The translations under genes were made by a program, and so were the position numbers. Under the pieces are notes generated by a model, which was given only the letters and a program-made list of their open reading frames with translations, ran no database searches and was not told the DNA's origin. A DNA stretch of 64,000 nt from assembly GCA_946902875.1 (NCBI GenBank), contig OX336343.1, positions 11,095,361 through 11,159,360 on the forward strand, given 5' to 3'. This stretch comes from Nematopogon swammerdamellus. Lineage: Eukaryota > Arthropoda > Insecta > Lepidoptera > Adelidae. Below are positions 51,057 to 61,000 of the stretch, piece by piece (the first letter of the stretch is position 1; every line of letters starts with the position of its first letter).

Positions 51057-51250
51057 TTACTTTTCCTTTTCTCTTGCCCCTTACTAGGTGGTAGGCTCAA
51101 ATTGTAGCCGACTGGGTTGGTACCCCCGCGGTACTGGATATAAGATGGCCGTAGCAGCCTCGGTTGTGTTCTCGGAGGTGATATCGGCTGGTCGGAGCAT
51201 GTCCCCTCCGATTCAGTAACCTAGGTATACCGGATTACATAAAAAAAATA
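51057..51250 (+). mobile_element. tRNA-head SINE 3' half
   Basis: TACTAGGTGGTAGGCTCAAA, GGTTGTGTTCTCGGAGGTGA, TCGGCTGGTCGGAGCATG and GGATTACATAAAAAAAATA. Opposite orientation to the copies at 28316, 34206 and 60409. 51251-51690 is unrecognised. Confidence 0.7.
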
Positions 51251-51689
51251 CGATGGTGCTATCTGCCGGAAATACACCTGAACTTATACTTAACTGACAA
51301 ATTCACTAATTCCGGAGCACAAACGCGTCCCTACACTTCATGCGTGTAATTTTAAGCGACTTTACATGACTGGGAAGCGAATTGTACCTCAGATAAGCTA
51401 CGGCTACATAGGGTTGTCTAAAAGCGTAGTATTAACAATGTTGGAACTTTGTCAAACGCTAGCCGTGTGTGGTTTTCTGAAGTAGTACACTCTAGTGAGT
51501 ATGACAAGGTTCTTCGAATGTATCTAATAAGCTGTATTTGACGTGTGCATTTTATTTTCGCCGAGTTTTTGAAACGCCGCAAATTGAACGCTCTACTAAA
51601 TTCGTCATTCAATTCTTAATGTGTCCCAAGAAGTACTAAGCAATCAATAAAAAAAAAAAAATTAAAAAAAAGCGGGATCTCATAAAAGA

Positions 51690-51990
51690 ACATACATTAC
51701 ATACATACAACACTGCTGTATCCCGACAATTTGGGTAAGCAGAGTATTCGATGTAGTGCTGCAAGGACTCTGGTAAATTACAGCACAACACTGACCACCA
51801 GATTTAGCAAAAGTCTAAGTAAGGCACGAAGACCCACCTGCTGCATGACTCGGTGGAAGGACCGTCCCAAAGCCAGAGGTGGCTAACCTGTCGCCCTTTA
51901 GCACGACATCTTGTCCTTATCCCTTAGTCGCCTTTTACGACGTGCACGGAGGGAGATGTAGTAGCGCTATTCTTTTGAGCACCTACGACC
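51690..51990 (-). repeat. CATCTCTCCCC-family repeat
   Basis: Reverse copy of 35985-36325: CTGTATCCCGACAATTTGGG, CATGACTCGGTGGAAGGACC, CTTAGTCGCCTTTTACGACG and CGGAGGGAGATG. Confidence 0.75.
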
Positions 51991-51999
51991 CCACCACAC

Positions 52000-52180
52000 G
52001 GTACGAAAGAACGCGAGACAAAATTAGACATATCTCCCCCCAAGTACAGTCTCGGGTCCTTCAAGAGACCACCTGTCAGGCCGGCATGACGTTCGCAGCC
52101 CCCGCATCCGACCGAATGTCCATGGGCGTTGCTAGACACCTTATGGGTGGCTCGGCGCCACATTTCGTGCTTACTATATA
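52000..52180 (+). pseudogene. Jockey-like LINE 3' end
   Basis: Matches the 3' ends of the copies at 4505-4690 and 26060-26245: CCCCCAAGTACAGTCTCGGG, TGTCAGGCCGGCATG, ATGTCCATGGGCGTTGC, GGTGGCTCGGCGCCACAT. It ends at the MITE border at 52181. Confidence 0.7.
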
Positions 52181-52554
52181 AGGTGCTTCGTTATTCATGT
52201 CAATAACTTCGGGAGGGTTACATACGCACTCAAACAAACACTTTACGCAAAAAAAGCATATGTTTATAGGAGCATTTTTTCTCCTAACAAAAAAATAAAA
52301 TCAAATAAGAGGCTGTCAAAACCTATCATAGTGATCTTGTGACTTACTTACAACAAACAGCTGTTCTGCGTTTGAACATAGTACGGTCATTGACCCCGTA
52401 CAATGCAAGTTACCTACTGTTACACACAGGTTAATGCTATGTTTTGTTAAATTTCTCGAAAAGTTATGCTAAAAACATTATTTTTTTCGTAACGTGTTTA
52501 TTTGAGTGTGTATGTAACCCTCCTGAAACATTTGACATGAATAACGAAGCACCT
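52181..52554. mobile_element. 374-bp MITE with ~65-bp TIRs
   Basis: AGGTGCTTCGTTATTCATGT at the left is mirrored at the right. The arms share GAGGGTTACATAC and CACTCAAA with a few differences. No clear target duplication. Confidence 0.8.
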
Positions 52555-52689
52555 AAAGACAAAAAGTGATCCAAAATAAATAGGCGATAATAAAACCAAT
52601 ATCATCCTAGCTGATGCTAAATAGATGCTGAAACAAATACCTACACAAAATAAATAAAATAGAAACATAACAAAATACAAACGTATCAT

Positions 52690-52960
52690 CACGCTGTATT
52701 CCGACAATAGGGGTAGGGGGTGGGGGTAAGTAATTGGTGCTGTGCTGCAAAAGTTCCGGTAATTTGCAGTATAATACCGACCACTCCGCTTTACCAAAGT
52801 ATCTATCTATATCAAGCGGCGAGTAAGGCAAGAGAAGGCAGCTACCAAAGAGAATATGCAGCTACTGCATGATGTAATAACCGTGCTCAGAGTCAGAGGT
52901 GCCCTGCACTATTGCCATTTAGCATGACATCGTTTCCTCCCTTGAATAAACAAACCGATC
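52690..52960 (-). repeat. CATCTCTCCCC-family repeat, diverged
   Basis: CTGTATTCCGACAATAGGGG, then GGTGCTGTGCTGCAAAAG, GACCACTCCGCTTTACC, GCATGATGTAATAACCGTGC. Less conserved than 51690-51990. 52961-53450 shows no gene. Confidence 0.6.
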
Positions 52961-53451
52961 AATAAATATAAATAGTATAAGTAGACAATTAGTACCGGTT
53001 CCATTTTAATCTCCTCCATGCTAGGAGATGAGGACACAAAAAGCCAAAAATCGCTGCATTTCTTTTCCGCGATCTCTCCATCTCCCTCGCACCTATTGAA
53101 GTCCAACACTGCTAGCTGAGGGACGAAGGGAGATCCGTTTTGCATCGGTGATGTAGTTGGGGTGGGGCTCGCTATCTCTGGGAAAAATAAAGTAGACTAT
53201 GTGATTATTTTTTTTTTTTATACCTAGAACAGATGTATTAGTGATTGTCCGATTTTTGCTATATCTAGTTTGCGATGTTTGCGAGCTTGAATGGTAGAGC
53301 AAAACTTTTGCGATCTCTGCTCAAAAGCTTAGTGAGGAGTGCCTCTTGAGAGTGGTGTAACTAAATATGCATGCTCAAGAAACGTTGTAAGGCGGGGCCA
53401 TAGGTGGTAGTGTATAATATGCACGATATCACTACATGATCGTGTTTTTCT

Positions 53452-53870
53452 GACCTTCCGCAAAGACCCGTTGCGTCCTCCCGTTTATGACGTACGGGTG
53501 TGAAACGTGGACTCTCACGGTCGCTGTTGTCCAAAGGTTGAAAGTTGCCCAGTGAGCAATGGAGCGAGCCATGCTGGGAATATCGCTACGTGATATGGTG
53601 CGTAACGAGGCAATCCGCCGACGCACCAAAGTAGGCACGTTAGCCAAAGAGACGTCGACCGTTGGAATAACCGTGTCCTACACTGACGGCCGTGGAGAGG
53701 AAAATGGAGTGTGGGAAGACCACCCGCCAGGTGGGACGACGACATTAAGTACGTCGGCGGAAAGCAGTGGTTCCGTACCGCTGAAGGCCGGGAGGACTGA
53801 AGGAAAATATTGGAGAGGCGCATGTCCAACTGTGGACGCTTACACGCTGACTGACTGACTGGCCGACTGC
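53452..53870 (+). pseudogene. RTE-like LINE polymerase C-terminal remnant
   Basis: LPVYDVRV-like start, then CETWTLTVAVVQRLKVAQ, stop, AMERAMLGISLRDMVRNEAI, RRRTKVGTLAKE. This is the region after the RT domain of RTE-type LINEs. The later part is decayed (WEDHPPGGTTTLSTSAESSG). Confidence 0.75.
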
Positions 53871-54332
53871 GTGTGTTTCAATATCTTCAGTCATGCGTAA
53901 ATGAAGACGGAAGAATAAGATCTACAACGATTAACCTGAAGGGGGTTCAGAGAGAGTAGTCCAAGTATCGGACATGTCTGGAGTGAGGTCCACGCAACAC
54001 AGAACTGTGCCGACGGCCAACGTGCACAGGTTGGCTACTCCTTCCACATATTCCGCGAGCCTCTTGTAGCTGAAGCACAGCGTGTGGAAAGTGTAGCAAC
54101 TGATGGTGGGCATAAAATATTAAATATACAAAAACTCTGACAAAACGCCCCGGGTGTTGACGTTTTCATCACAGAAAATAGTTATATTCTCTTTGATTTT
54201 TTTTTTTAGATTAATTCGTCTCCTCCCGAAACAGGCAAAACTCATTAGAGTATACAGCCATTTCTGTTGTAGCTTGTAACGTCTGTTGTATAAATTCTTG
54301 CACCGCGAGAACCACAAAAATATATATTTTTA
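53871..54332. other. Intergenic with one repeat fragment
   Basis: 54200-54300 (CCCGAAACAGGCAAAACTCA, GTATACAGCCATTTCTGTTG) resembles 57360-57430. Nothing else recognised. Confidence 0.5.
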
Positions 54333-57275
54333 ACTAGCTTTTGCCCGCGGCTTCGCTCGCGTGAAATTCCTATTTCAAAGGAAGAAAGTAAGTAACTAAG
54401 GGCGAGCTGGGTTCAGGTAAACGATAAACCGTCTCGAAGAAAGTGAGTAACTTTTTGAGGCCGAAGGCGAAGTTGCGTTCAGGAAGACGATAAACTATCT
54501 CGAAGACAGTAAGTAACTATGAGCGAGGCCGAAGGCCGAGCTGCGTTCAGGATGAGGGTAAACTTTTCAAAGAAAGTAAGTAACAGAGGGCGAGGCTGAT
54601 GGCCGAGCTGCGTTCAGGAAAACGATAAACCTTCTCGAAGACAGTAAGTAACTATGGGCGAGGCCGAAGGCCGAGCTGCGTTCAGAAAGAGGATAATCTT
54701 TTCGAAGAAAGTAAGTAACAGAGGGCGAGTCCGAAGGCCGAGCTGCGTTCAGGAAGACCATAAACCTTTTCGAAGACAGTAAGTAACTATGGGCGAGGCC
54801 GAAGGCCGAGCTGCGTTCAGGATGAGGGTAAACTTTTCGAAGAAAGTAAGCAAAAGAGGGCGAGGCCGAAGGCCGAGCTGCGTTCAGGAAAACGATAAAC
54901 CTTCTCGAAGACAGTAAGTAACTATGGGCGAGGCCGAAGGCCGAGCTGCATTCAGGAAGAGGATGACCTTTTCGAAGAAAGTAAGTAACAGAGGGCGAAG
55001 CCGAAGGCCGAGCTGCGTTCAGGAAGACGATAAATTCTCGAAGACAGTAAGTAACTATGGGCAAGGCCGAAGGCCGAGATGTGTTCAGGAAGAGGATAAA
55101 CCTTTTCGAAGAAAGTAAACTTTCTGAACGCTGCTCGGCCTTCGGCCTCGCCCATGGTTACTTACTGTCTTCGAAAAGGTTTATGGTCTTCCTGAACGCA
55201 GCTCGGCCTTCGGCCTCGCCCTCTGTTACTTACTTTCTTAGAAAAGGTTATCCTCTTCCTGAACGCAGCTCGGCCTTCGGCCTCGCCCATAGTTTCTTAC
55301 TTTCTTCGAGAAGGTTCAGTTTTCCTGAACGCAGCTCGGCCTTCGGCCTCGCCCTCTGTTACTTACTTTCTTCGAAAAGTTTACCCTCATCCTGAACGAA
55401 GCTCGGCCTTCGGCCTCGCCCATAGTTACTTACTTTCTTCGAAAAGGTTATCCTCTTCCTGAACGCAGCTCGGCCTTCGGCCTCGCCCATAGTTACTTAC
55501 TGTCTTCGAGAAGGTTTATCGTCTTCCTGAACGCAACTCCGCCGTCGGCCTCAAAAAGTTACTCATTTTCTTCGAGGCGGTTTATCGTTTACCTGAACCC
55601 AGCTCGCCTTTAGTTACTTACTTTCTTCCTTTGAAATACGAATTTCACGTGAGCGAAGCCGCGGGAAAAAGCTAGTCTTTAAGAAAGTAAGTAACAAAGG
55701 GCGAGGCCGAAGGCCGAGCTACGTTTAGGAAGAGGATAACCTTTTCGAAGAATGTAAGTAACAGAGGGCGAGTCCAAAGGCCGAGCTGCGTTCAGGAAGA
55801 CCATAAATCTTCTCGAAGAAAGTAACTTCTTTGTTAGTTACTTTCATCAAAAAGGTTTATCCTCTTCCTGAACACATCTCGGCCTTCGGCCTCGCCCATA
55901 GTTACTTGCTGTCTTCGAGAATTTATCGTCTTCCTGAACGCAGCTCGGCCTTCGGCCTCGCCCTTTGTTACTTGCTTTCTTCGAGGTTTATGGTCTTCCT
56001 GAACGCAGCTCGGCCTTCGGCCTCGCCCTTTGTTACTTACTTTCTTCGAGAAGGTTTATAGTCTTCCCGAATGCAGCTCGGCCTTCGGCCTCGCCCTTAG
56101 TTACTTACTTTCTTTGAGTAGGTCTATCGTCTTCCTGAACGCAACTCATTCACAAACTTTCGTGTTTATAATATTAGTAGTATTTATTTTGGGTAGGTTT
56201 GGAGTGAGGCCTGATTTTAGAAATTATTACCTAAGCAAAAGCTAACAATATATAAATTTTTGAAATGTGCTAATTAAGCCCTTTCATTTGATATCCAACA
56301 CGGCATCATTAAAAATTATTTTTTTTAGTTCATTACTTTATGTCCTCTAGAGGGCGGCATATCTTATAGCCTATAGACGTTGGATGCGTCTTGACGACCA
56401 GCGGACGGTCAAGACGCATCCAACGATACCTCATTTGTCAAATTATTATAAGTAGTTTCGAAGGTAGGAGAGAACAGATGAACATACGTACATACATACA
56501 TACATACATACATACATACATACATACATACATACATACATACATACATACATACATACATACATACATACCGGTCAAAAACAAACTCTCCTTTTCGCTT
56601 CGCCGTAGTCGGGTAGAAATAAGAATCTTTTCGCTAATATTCCACGCATACTACACTACGTACCTACAATATAATAAACAAAACATACGATCAATTAACT
56701 TAAATCAAATAGGAACTTCAGTTAAGTAAATATCCGCTAACATCGACTCGCAACAACACTTTTGCACCTAAAATTAATCAAATAGATACCTAACGAAGTT
56801 AACCTACATAATATTATGAATCGAATTAAATAAGAAACTCTGCCGAGACAATGCATACACACACCGCGCTCCGCCAGATCGCATCCCGCGTCGCACCCCG
56901 CGCCTCCTCCTCCGCGCTGCCAGTCTCCGCGAGCGAGACGCGCTACTAACCCCCGCCGCGCCGCGCCGCCGTTTATTTCGGCGCTTGGAACAATTCGATT
57001 TGTATGGGAGCCACATCTTAGCGTAGCCGGAAGTGAATTTTAGTAAGCCTATCCTGTGTCCCGTATAATAAAATGGGCTTGTACTAAGTTTCATCAAATT
57101 CGGATGATGGCTTTAAGAGTTATGGAGGAACATACATACATACATACATACAGAAAAGATTTCTAAAAATCGTCAATTTAGCTTTAGTATCATACATAGA
57201 GGCTACAAACTCAATATTTCCTAAAACAAAGTAACTTACTCCATGACCATCCCTTACAGATTTATTATTAGTATA
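54333..57275. mobile_element. 2.9-kb element with palindromic 66-bp-unit array, copy 2
   Basis: Starts ACTAGCTTTTGCCCGCGGC and ends CCCTTACAGATTTATTATTAGTATA. 54333-55676 is a head-to-head palindrome: about ten 66-bp units run forward, the orientation flips near 55117, and about eight run in reverse back to the mirrored end CCGCGGGAAAAAGCTAGT. A second, smaller flip follows (55680-56150). The right third has an 18-bp hairpin (56378-56425), a (CATA)n run (56490-56571), a CCGTAGTCGGG motif and a GC-rich patch. It has no coding frame. Probably a large non-autonomous element or a recent segmental duplication. Confidence 0.85.
56378..56425. repeat. Perfect 18-bp stem hairpin inside the 2.9-kb element
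   Basis: CGTTGGATGCGTCTTGAC (56378-56395) pairs exactly with 56408-56425 around a 12-nt loop. The same hairpin is conserved in the other copy (near 62978-63025). Confidence 0.9.
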
Positions 57276-57441
57276 TATATATATATATATTGATATTGAT
57301 TACAGGGACGACGCGACAAACTTCCGCCGCCGTCGGCCATCTTTTTTTTATTCGTCCCTTTTCGGGACAGGCAAAACTACTTAAAGTATACAGCCTTTTC
57401 TGTTGTACTTCTAATGTCTGTTAGATAGAAACAAAGATATA

Positions 57442-57893
57442 TACAGGGTGTATCAGGATAGGTTTGAGAAACTTCAGGGTTCGAAAGGGGCCCATATTTG
57501 AAGACGAAAAGCTCTGAAACTTTTTCCCAGATTCTTTACAGTACTTTTTGGTGAAAATCTATTCTTCAAGATTTGGTGGATGGTTAACGTCCGCCTTTAT
57601 TAAATAAAAAATAAATTCTAACTCATGAATAAAAATGGGTAGTTTGCATACATAATTAGTACAACTGAACTGCGTGTAGGTAAATTCCAAACACTGAAAG
57701 TTCAATGACCTCAAAAGAAAAAGATGACTGAATTAGTTCACTGCACTCTCCAGTCTCACTGTCCATCGAGTTTTTATTACAATTTCCAACTTTTGTATGA
57801 CAAAAAAACAACGGAATTTTGATTTGAGTTATAAGGATTTTTTTCTTCTAATAATGAGTACTTTCTATTCCTGAAGTTTCTCAAACATATCCC
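57442..57893. mobile_element. ~450-bp mariner-type MITE, right end cut
   Basis: The left end TACAGGGTGTATCAGGATAG and GTTTGAGAAACTTCAGGG is mirrored at 57870-57893 (CCTGAAGTTTCTCAAACATA). The terminal ACACCCTGTA of the right side is missing, and the sequence passes straight into the next element. 57276-57441 holds a short fragment shared with 54200-54300. Confidence 0.7.
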
Positions 57894-58139
57894 AGAAACC
57901 GACGATAATCCTTTGACAGGAGATAGGGCTGCTAATTACTTCTCAGAATATCAAATTTTAGGTTTAGTAAAAATGGCTTAGTTTTTGAGATATTGTAATT
58001 TTTTGTAAAAATCCAAAATTTTCTCCCTCAGCTCATTTTTTTAAATGCCACAAGTACAAATGTAAGATTTTCTTAAATCTAGTTTTTGTCAAATATTCCT
58101 GAAAAGTAAGGCTTTTCCTAGCCATTTGTATCCCCACAG

Positions 58140-58507
58140 ATGGACCGGACGTCTCAATCACCGGATTTAAATCCGTTAAGATTTTTATTATTGGGGCTAT
58201 TTAAAAGAAAAAGTTTACGGGTCCCGGTGGAAAACTTGATAGAGCTCAAAGAATGAATTACGGCAGTAGCTCTACATCACCTACAACATCCGTGATGTCA
58301 GCCCATAACACCGGGTGAACTTGTTGCCACGTCAGTGCTTCCCTTCGGTCGTGCCGGCTACACTCAACTGGACGGAAAACACAAACTATTAGGTCGACGC
58401 ATCTGCACTTGCATCGAGTACTTGCTCGACGCATCAACCGGGCATTTGTGAGAAGATGTCGCGCTAACATTCGTGCAGGTGGTAAACAATTTGAACATCT
58501 AATTTAA
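58140..58507 (+). pseudogene. Mariner/IS630-type transposase C-terminus, interrupted by a SINE
   Basis: MDRTSQSPDLNPLRFLLLGL holds the last catalytic Asp of the DDD/DDE triad (S-P-D-L-N-P). LRVPVENLIELKE is followed by a stop. After the SINE the frame resumes as RINRAFVRRCRANIRAGGKQ, FEHLI, stop. The N-terminal two thirds are absent. Confidence 0.8.
58268..58395 (-). mobile_element. SINE fragment inserted in the transposase remnant
   Basis: CTACATCACCTACAACATCC, GTGATGTCAGCCCATAACAC and GGCTACACTCAACTGGACGG in the - orientation of the 5S/tRNA-type SINE. Confidence 0.75.
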
Positions 58508-58781
58508 CAGGTTAATAAAGACCAATTACTTCAAGTGTTTATTTTATTCCAATGCGTAGTTGGTAGAACAGTTATCAAATTCCGAGGTCCTTTTGCAGTT
58601 AAATAACAATATCTCATAAATTATTGGACAAATAGGTAAGGGATGTACCATTTTAAAAACTACATCAGATGGGCGTATTTTTGGTGCATAGTGCCACTTG
58701 AGTGTAGGTATTTTTTTTTTCACCGCGAAGGGTCAAATTCAAGGGATGAGGCTGAAAAAAATTTTACATGTGGCTCTTAAG

Positions 58782-59571
58782 TAGGGCTGCCACCTTTAAT
58801 ACATTGCAGACCCGGAGTATTCAGGAATTTCAAAATTTGGGTGAGTATTTGATTAGCGGGAAATAGATCGAACATTGCTGGTATGCTTATTGTGTCGGCC
58901 TAGATAAAAGATGAATTATAGTGAAAGAATTGTTTGCCGGAAATGCGTAGTTTCGGAGAAAAAAAAAATTTAAAAAATATTTTTAATACAAATAAAATTT
59001 TCGATTTTTTTTTTAAATGCGCCAAAAAATTTATTTTTAATAGGAATTTATGCAAAAACGACATGCGCCGCCTCAACATTAGGTTAGGTTATAAATTAAA
59101 AAAAAAATTTTTAAACCACCAAAACATTCACCCATGCCACTTCCCTTGTTTTTACATACATTTATATTCAAAACCAATGTTTTGGTGCTTGAAAAAAAAA
59201 ATTCGTTTGTATGAAAAATTAATTTTGTATGGGAAAAATTTTTTTTCTCCGAAACTACGCAAAAAACTTTTAAATTTTCAGAGGTTTCGTTAAATAATGC
59301 ATGGCGCGTCCGATTCGCCGATGTCCACCCACTCCGCTCCGATCATTCAATCCAGTGATTCAGTCAGTCAAGCCGAATTCACCGCTCGGTTCGACTCGAG
59401 CGGCGGGCGAAAGCCAGCTTTCATTGACGCTCGCGACGACGACGACGTGCGTGCGTTCCACGCACCGCCCGCCTGGTCTGACCCGGAGAAATACGATGTT
59501 AACCCGTAGCCCGGATATACACCATTCAAACCCGTAGACTCCGGGTCAAACCCGGAGGGGTGGCAGGCCTA
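58782..59571. mobile_element. hAT-like non-autonomous element with 8-bp target duplication
   Basis: CTCTTAAG flanks it on both sides (58774-58781 and 59572-59579). The ends TAGGGCTGCCACC and TAGGCCTGCCACC (right, reverse complement) differ by one base. Inside, 58945-59265 is an AT-rich foldback (TGCGTAGTTTCGGAGAAAAA mirrored by TCTCCGAAACTACGCA), and 59297-59509 is GC-rich and open. The 8-bp duplication and TIRs fit the hAT superfamily. Confidence 0.8.
59297..59509 (+). CDS. 70-codon GC-rich ORF inside the hAT-like element
   Basis: MHGASDSPMSTHSAPIIQSS, then SQAEFTARFDSSGGRKPAFI and DARDDDDVRAFHAPPAWSDP. A second frame is open over the same DNA, so coding is uncertain. The GC content contrasts with its AT-rich carrier, so it may be captured sequence. 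No family recognised. Confidence 0.25.
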   Translation: MHGASDSPMSTHSAPIIQSSDSVSQAEFTARFDSSGGRKPAFIDARDDDDVRAFHAPPAWSDPEKYDVNP

Positions 59572-59865
59572 CTCTTAAGTCGTTTTTCAGCTAAGCAGGA
59601 TTAAACATGAAAAAATAAATTATACCGTGTGAAAGCCTTACTTTTCAGGAATATTTGACAAAAACTAGATTTAAGAAAATCTTACATTTGTACTTGTGGT
59701 ATTTAAAAAAATGAGCTGAGGGAGAAAATTTTGGATTTTTACAAGAATGACAATATCTCAAAAACTAAGCCATTTTTACAAAACCTAAAATTAGATATTC
59801 TGAGAGGTAATTAGCAGCCCTATCAGCTGTCAAAGGATTATCGTCGGTTTCTGGGACACCCTGTA

Positions 59866-60323
59866 TACAGGATGTAAAAACGGCGAGTACATTAAATTTA
59901 GGAAATGATTATTGGGATCAAGAGTAACAAAAAAGTCAAATAACTTTTTTCTGAATTCCCTTTAAATGAAAAGTTACAGTTTTTATACAAACTAATTAAT
60001 TATTTTAGTGTAAAAATGTTCTAATGGCAACAGGGCGGCGCGGAAGGGGGAAGAGCGGGTGAGACGTGAGCGCCTCGGACGGAGGTGTTGGCTGGAGGGG
60101 CGGGGGTTAGCTTTGTGAGTGGAGGACTGGAGGTCGGCAGGCGGAGGGTGCGGAGCGGTAACAGCGCGTTAAATTACACTAGACGAAAACATACATTTCA
60201 AAAATTCATATCTCGAAAACTAGACACTTTAGAGAAAAAGTTTGTTTGCTTTTTTGTCTAGGAAAAACATGAGGATTGCGCTGGCGAAATTAATGTATCT
60301 ACTCGCCGTTTTAACATCCTGTA
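59866..60323. mobile_element. ~455-bp mariner-type MITE abutting the previous element
   Basis: TACAGGATGTAAAAACGGCG at the left mirrors CGCCGTTTTAACATCCTGTA at the right, with TA on both sides. The interior has a G-rich patch (60030-60165) and ATATCTCGAAAACTAGACAC. It starts directly at the TA that ends the larger mariner element. Confidence 0.8.
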
Positions 60324-60408
60324 TATATATATATTTTATCCTTACGGAAAGACGAGGGTCGTTTGACCGTAAAGCCAAGTATTTTGACCGATGTTGTTGT
60401 TCTTATTC

Positions 60409-60832
60409 ATTTGCATTTTCTTTTTTTTTTCTTTTTTTTATGTAATCCGGTATGGGTGGCTGAGTCGGAGGGGCCAAAACACATGCTCTAACCAGCCAAT
60501 ATCACCTCCGGGAAGGTAGGTGCCATACCGGAGACTTCCCTGGATTGCTGGCTATACTGGACTAGAGGAGAACACAACCGAGGTTGCTTGCGGCCATCTT
60601 ACATCCAGTACGGTGGTACCAACCCAGTCGGCTACAATTTGAGCCTACCACCTAGTAAGGGGCAAGGGAAGGGACCTACAGTTTTACACCGGTTCCGAAC
60701 GGTGAAGCAGCGGGTGTAGGTATGCACGTAAATTTTTTCGTCAGAAAAAACTCATTGGTACACGCCGACCGGATTCGAACCTCGGACCTCCCGCATGAGA
60801 AGCCGATGCCCAAACCACTCGGCCACCCGCCG
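60409..60832 (-). mobile_element. Full-length tRNA-head SINE with 10-bp target duplication
   Basis: Flanked by GTTCTTATTC (60399-60408 and 60833-60842). The - strand starts with a tRNA-like head (GGCGGGTGGCCGAGTGGTTT, B box GGTTCGAATCC) resembling Leu/Ser tRNAs, then the body, and ends in an A-rich tail (T-run on + at 60421-60440). This is the reference copy of the family. Confidence 0.88.
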
Positions 60833-60849
60833 GTTCTTATTCCTTCTTT

Positions 60850-61000
60850 TCTTTTTTAACCCCCGACGAAAAAAGAGGGGTGTTATAAGTTTAACGTGTG
60901 TGTGTATGGGTGTCAGGGTGTATGTGTGTGTGTAGGGGTGTCTGTCTTTGGCATCGTAACACCCAAACGGATGGACCGATTCGAATGCGGTTTTTATTAT
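60850..61000. repeat. Retroelement tail fragment
   Basis: AACCCCCGACGAAAAAAGAGG, (GTGT)n, CATCGTAACACCCAAACGGA and GACCGATTCGAATGCGG form the reverse complement of the tail-type repeat at 9530-9640. Confidence 0.6.

Larger units (their letters stand above)
57886..59865 (+). mobile_element. Mariner-like transposon remnant with ~235-bp terminal repeats
   Basis: 57886-58119 is the inverse of 59629-59862 with few differences (CCCAGAAACCGACGATAATC, GGGCTGCTAATTAC, TCCCTCAGCTCATTTTTTTA). The right end is GGGACACCCTGTA next to TA; the left terminal bases are lost. Inside are the 3' end of a transposase gene, a SINE and a hAT-like element. Confidence 0.8.

Noticed and set aside
56804..57097. 97-codon ORF repeated at 63396-63689
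   Set aside because: Lies within the duplicated 2.9-kb element; the Arg-rich part comes from a CGCCGC patch. Conservation reflects recent duplication only.
54333..57275. Helitron
   Set aside because: The CTAG...TATA-type ends do not show the TC start and the hairpin plus CTRR end next to each other; the 18-bp hairpin lies far from the terminus.
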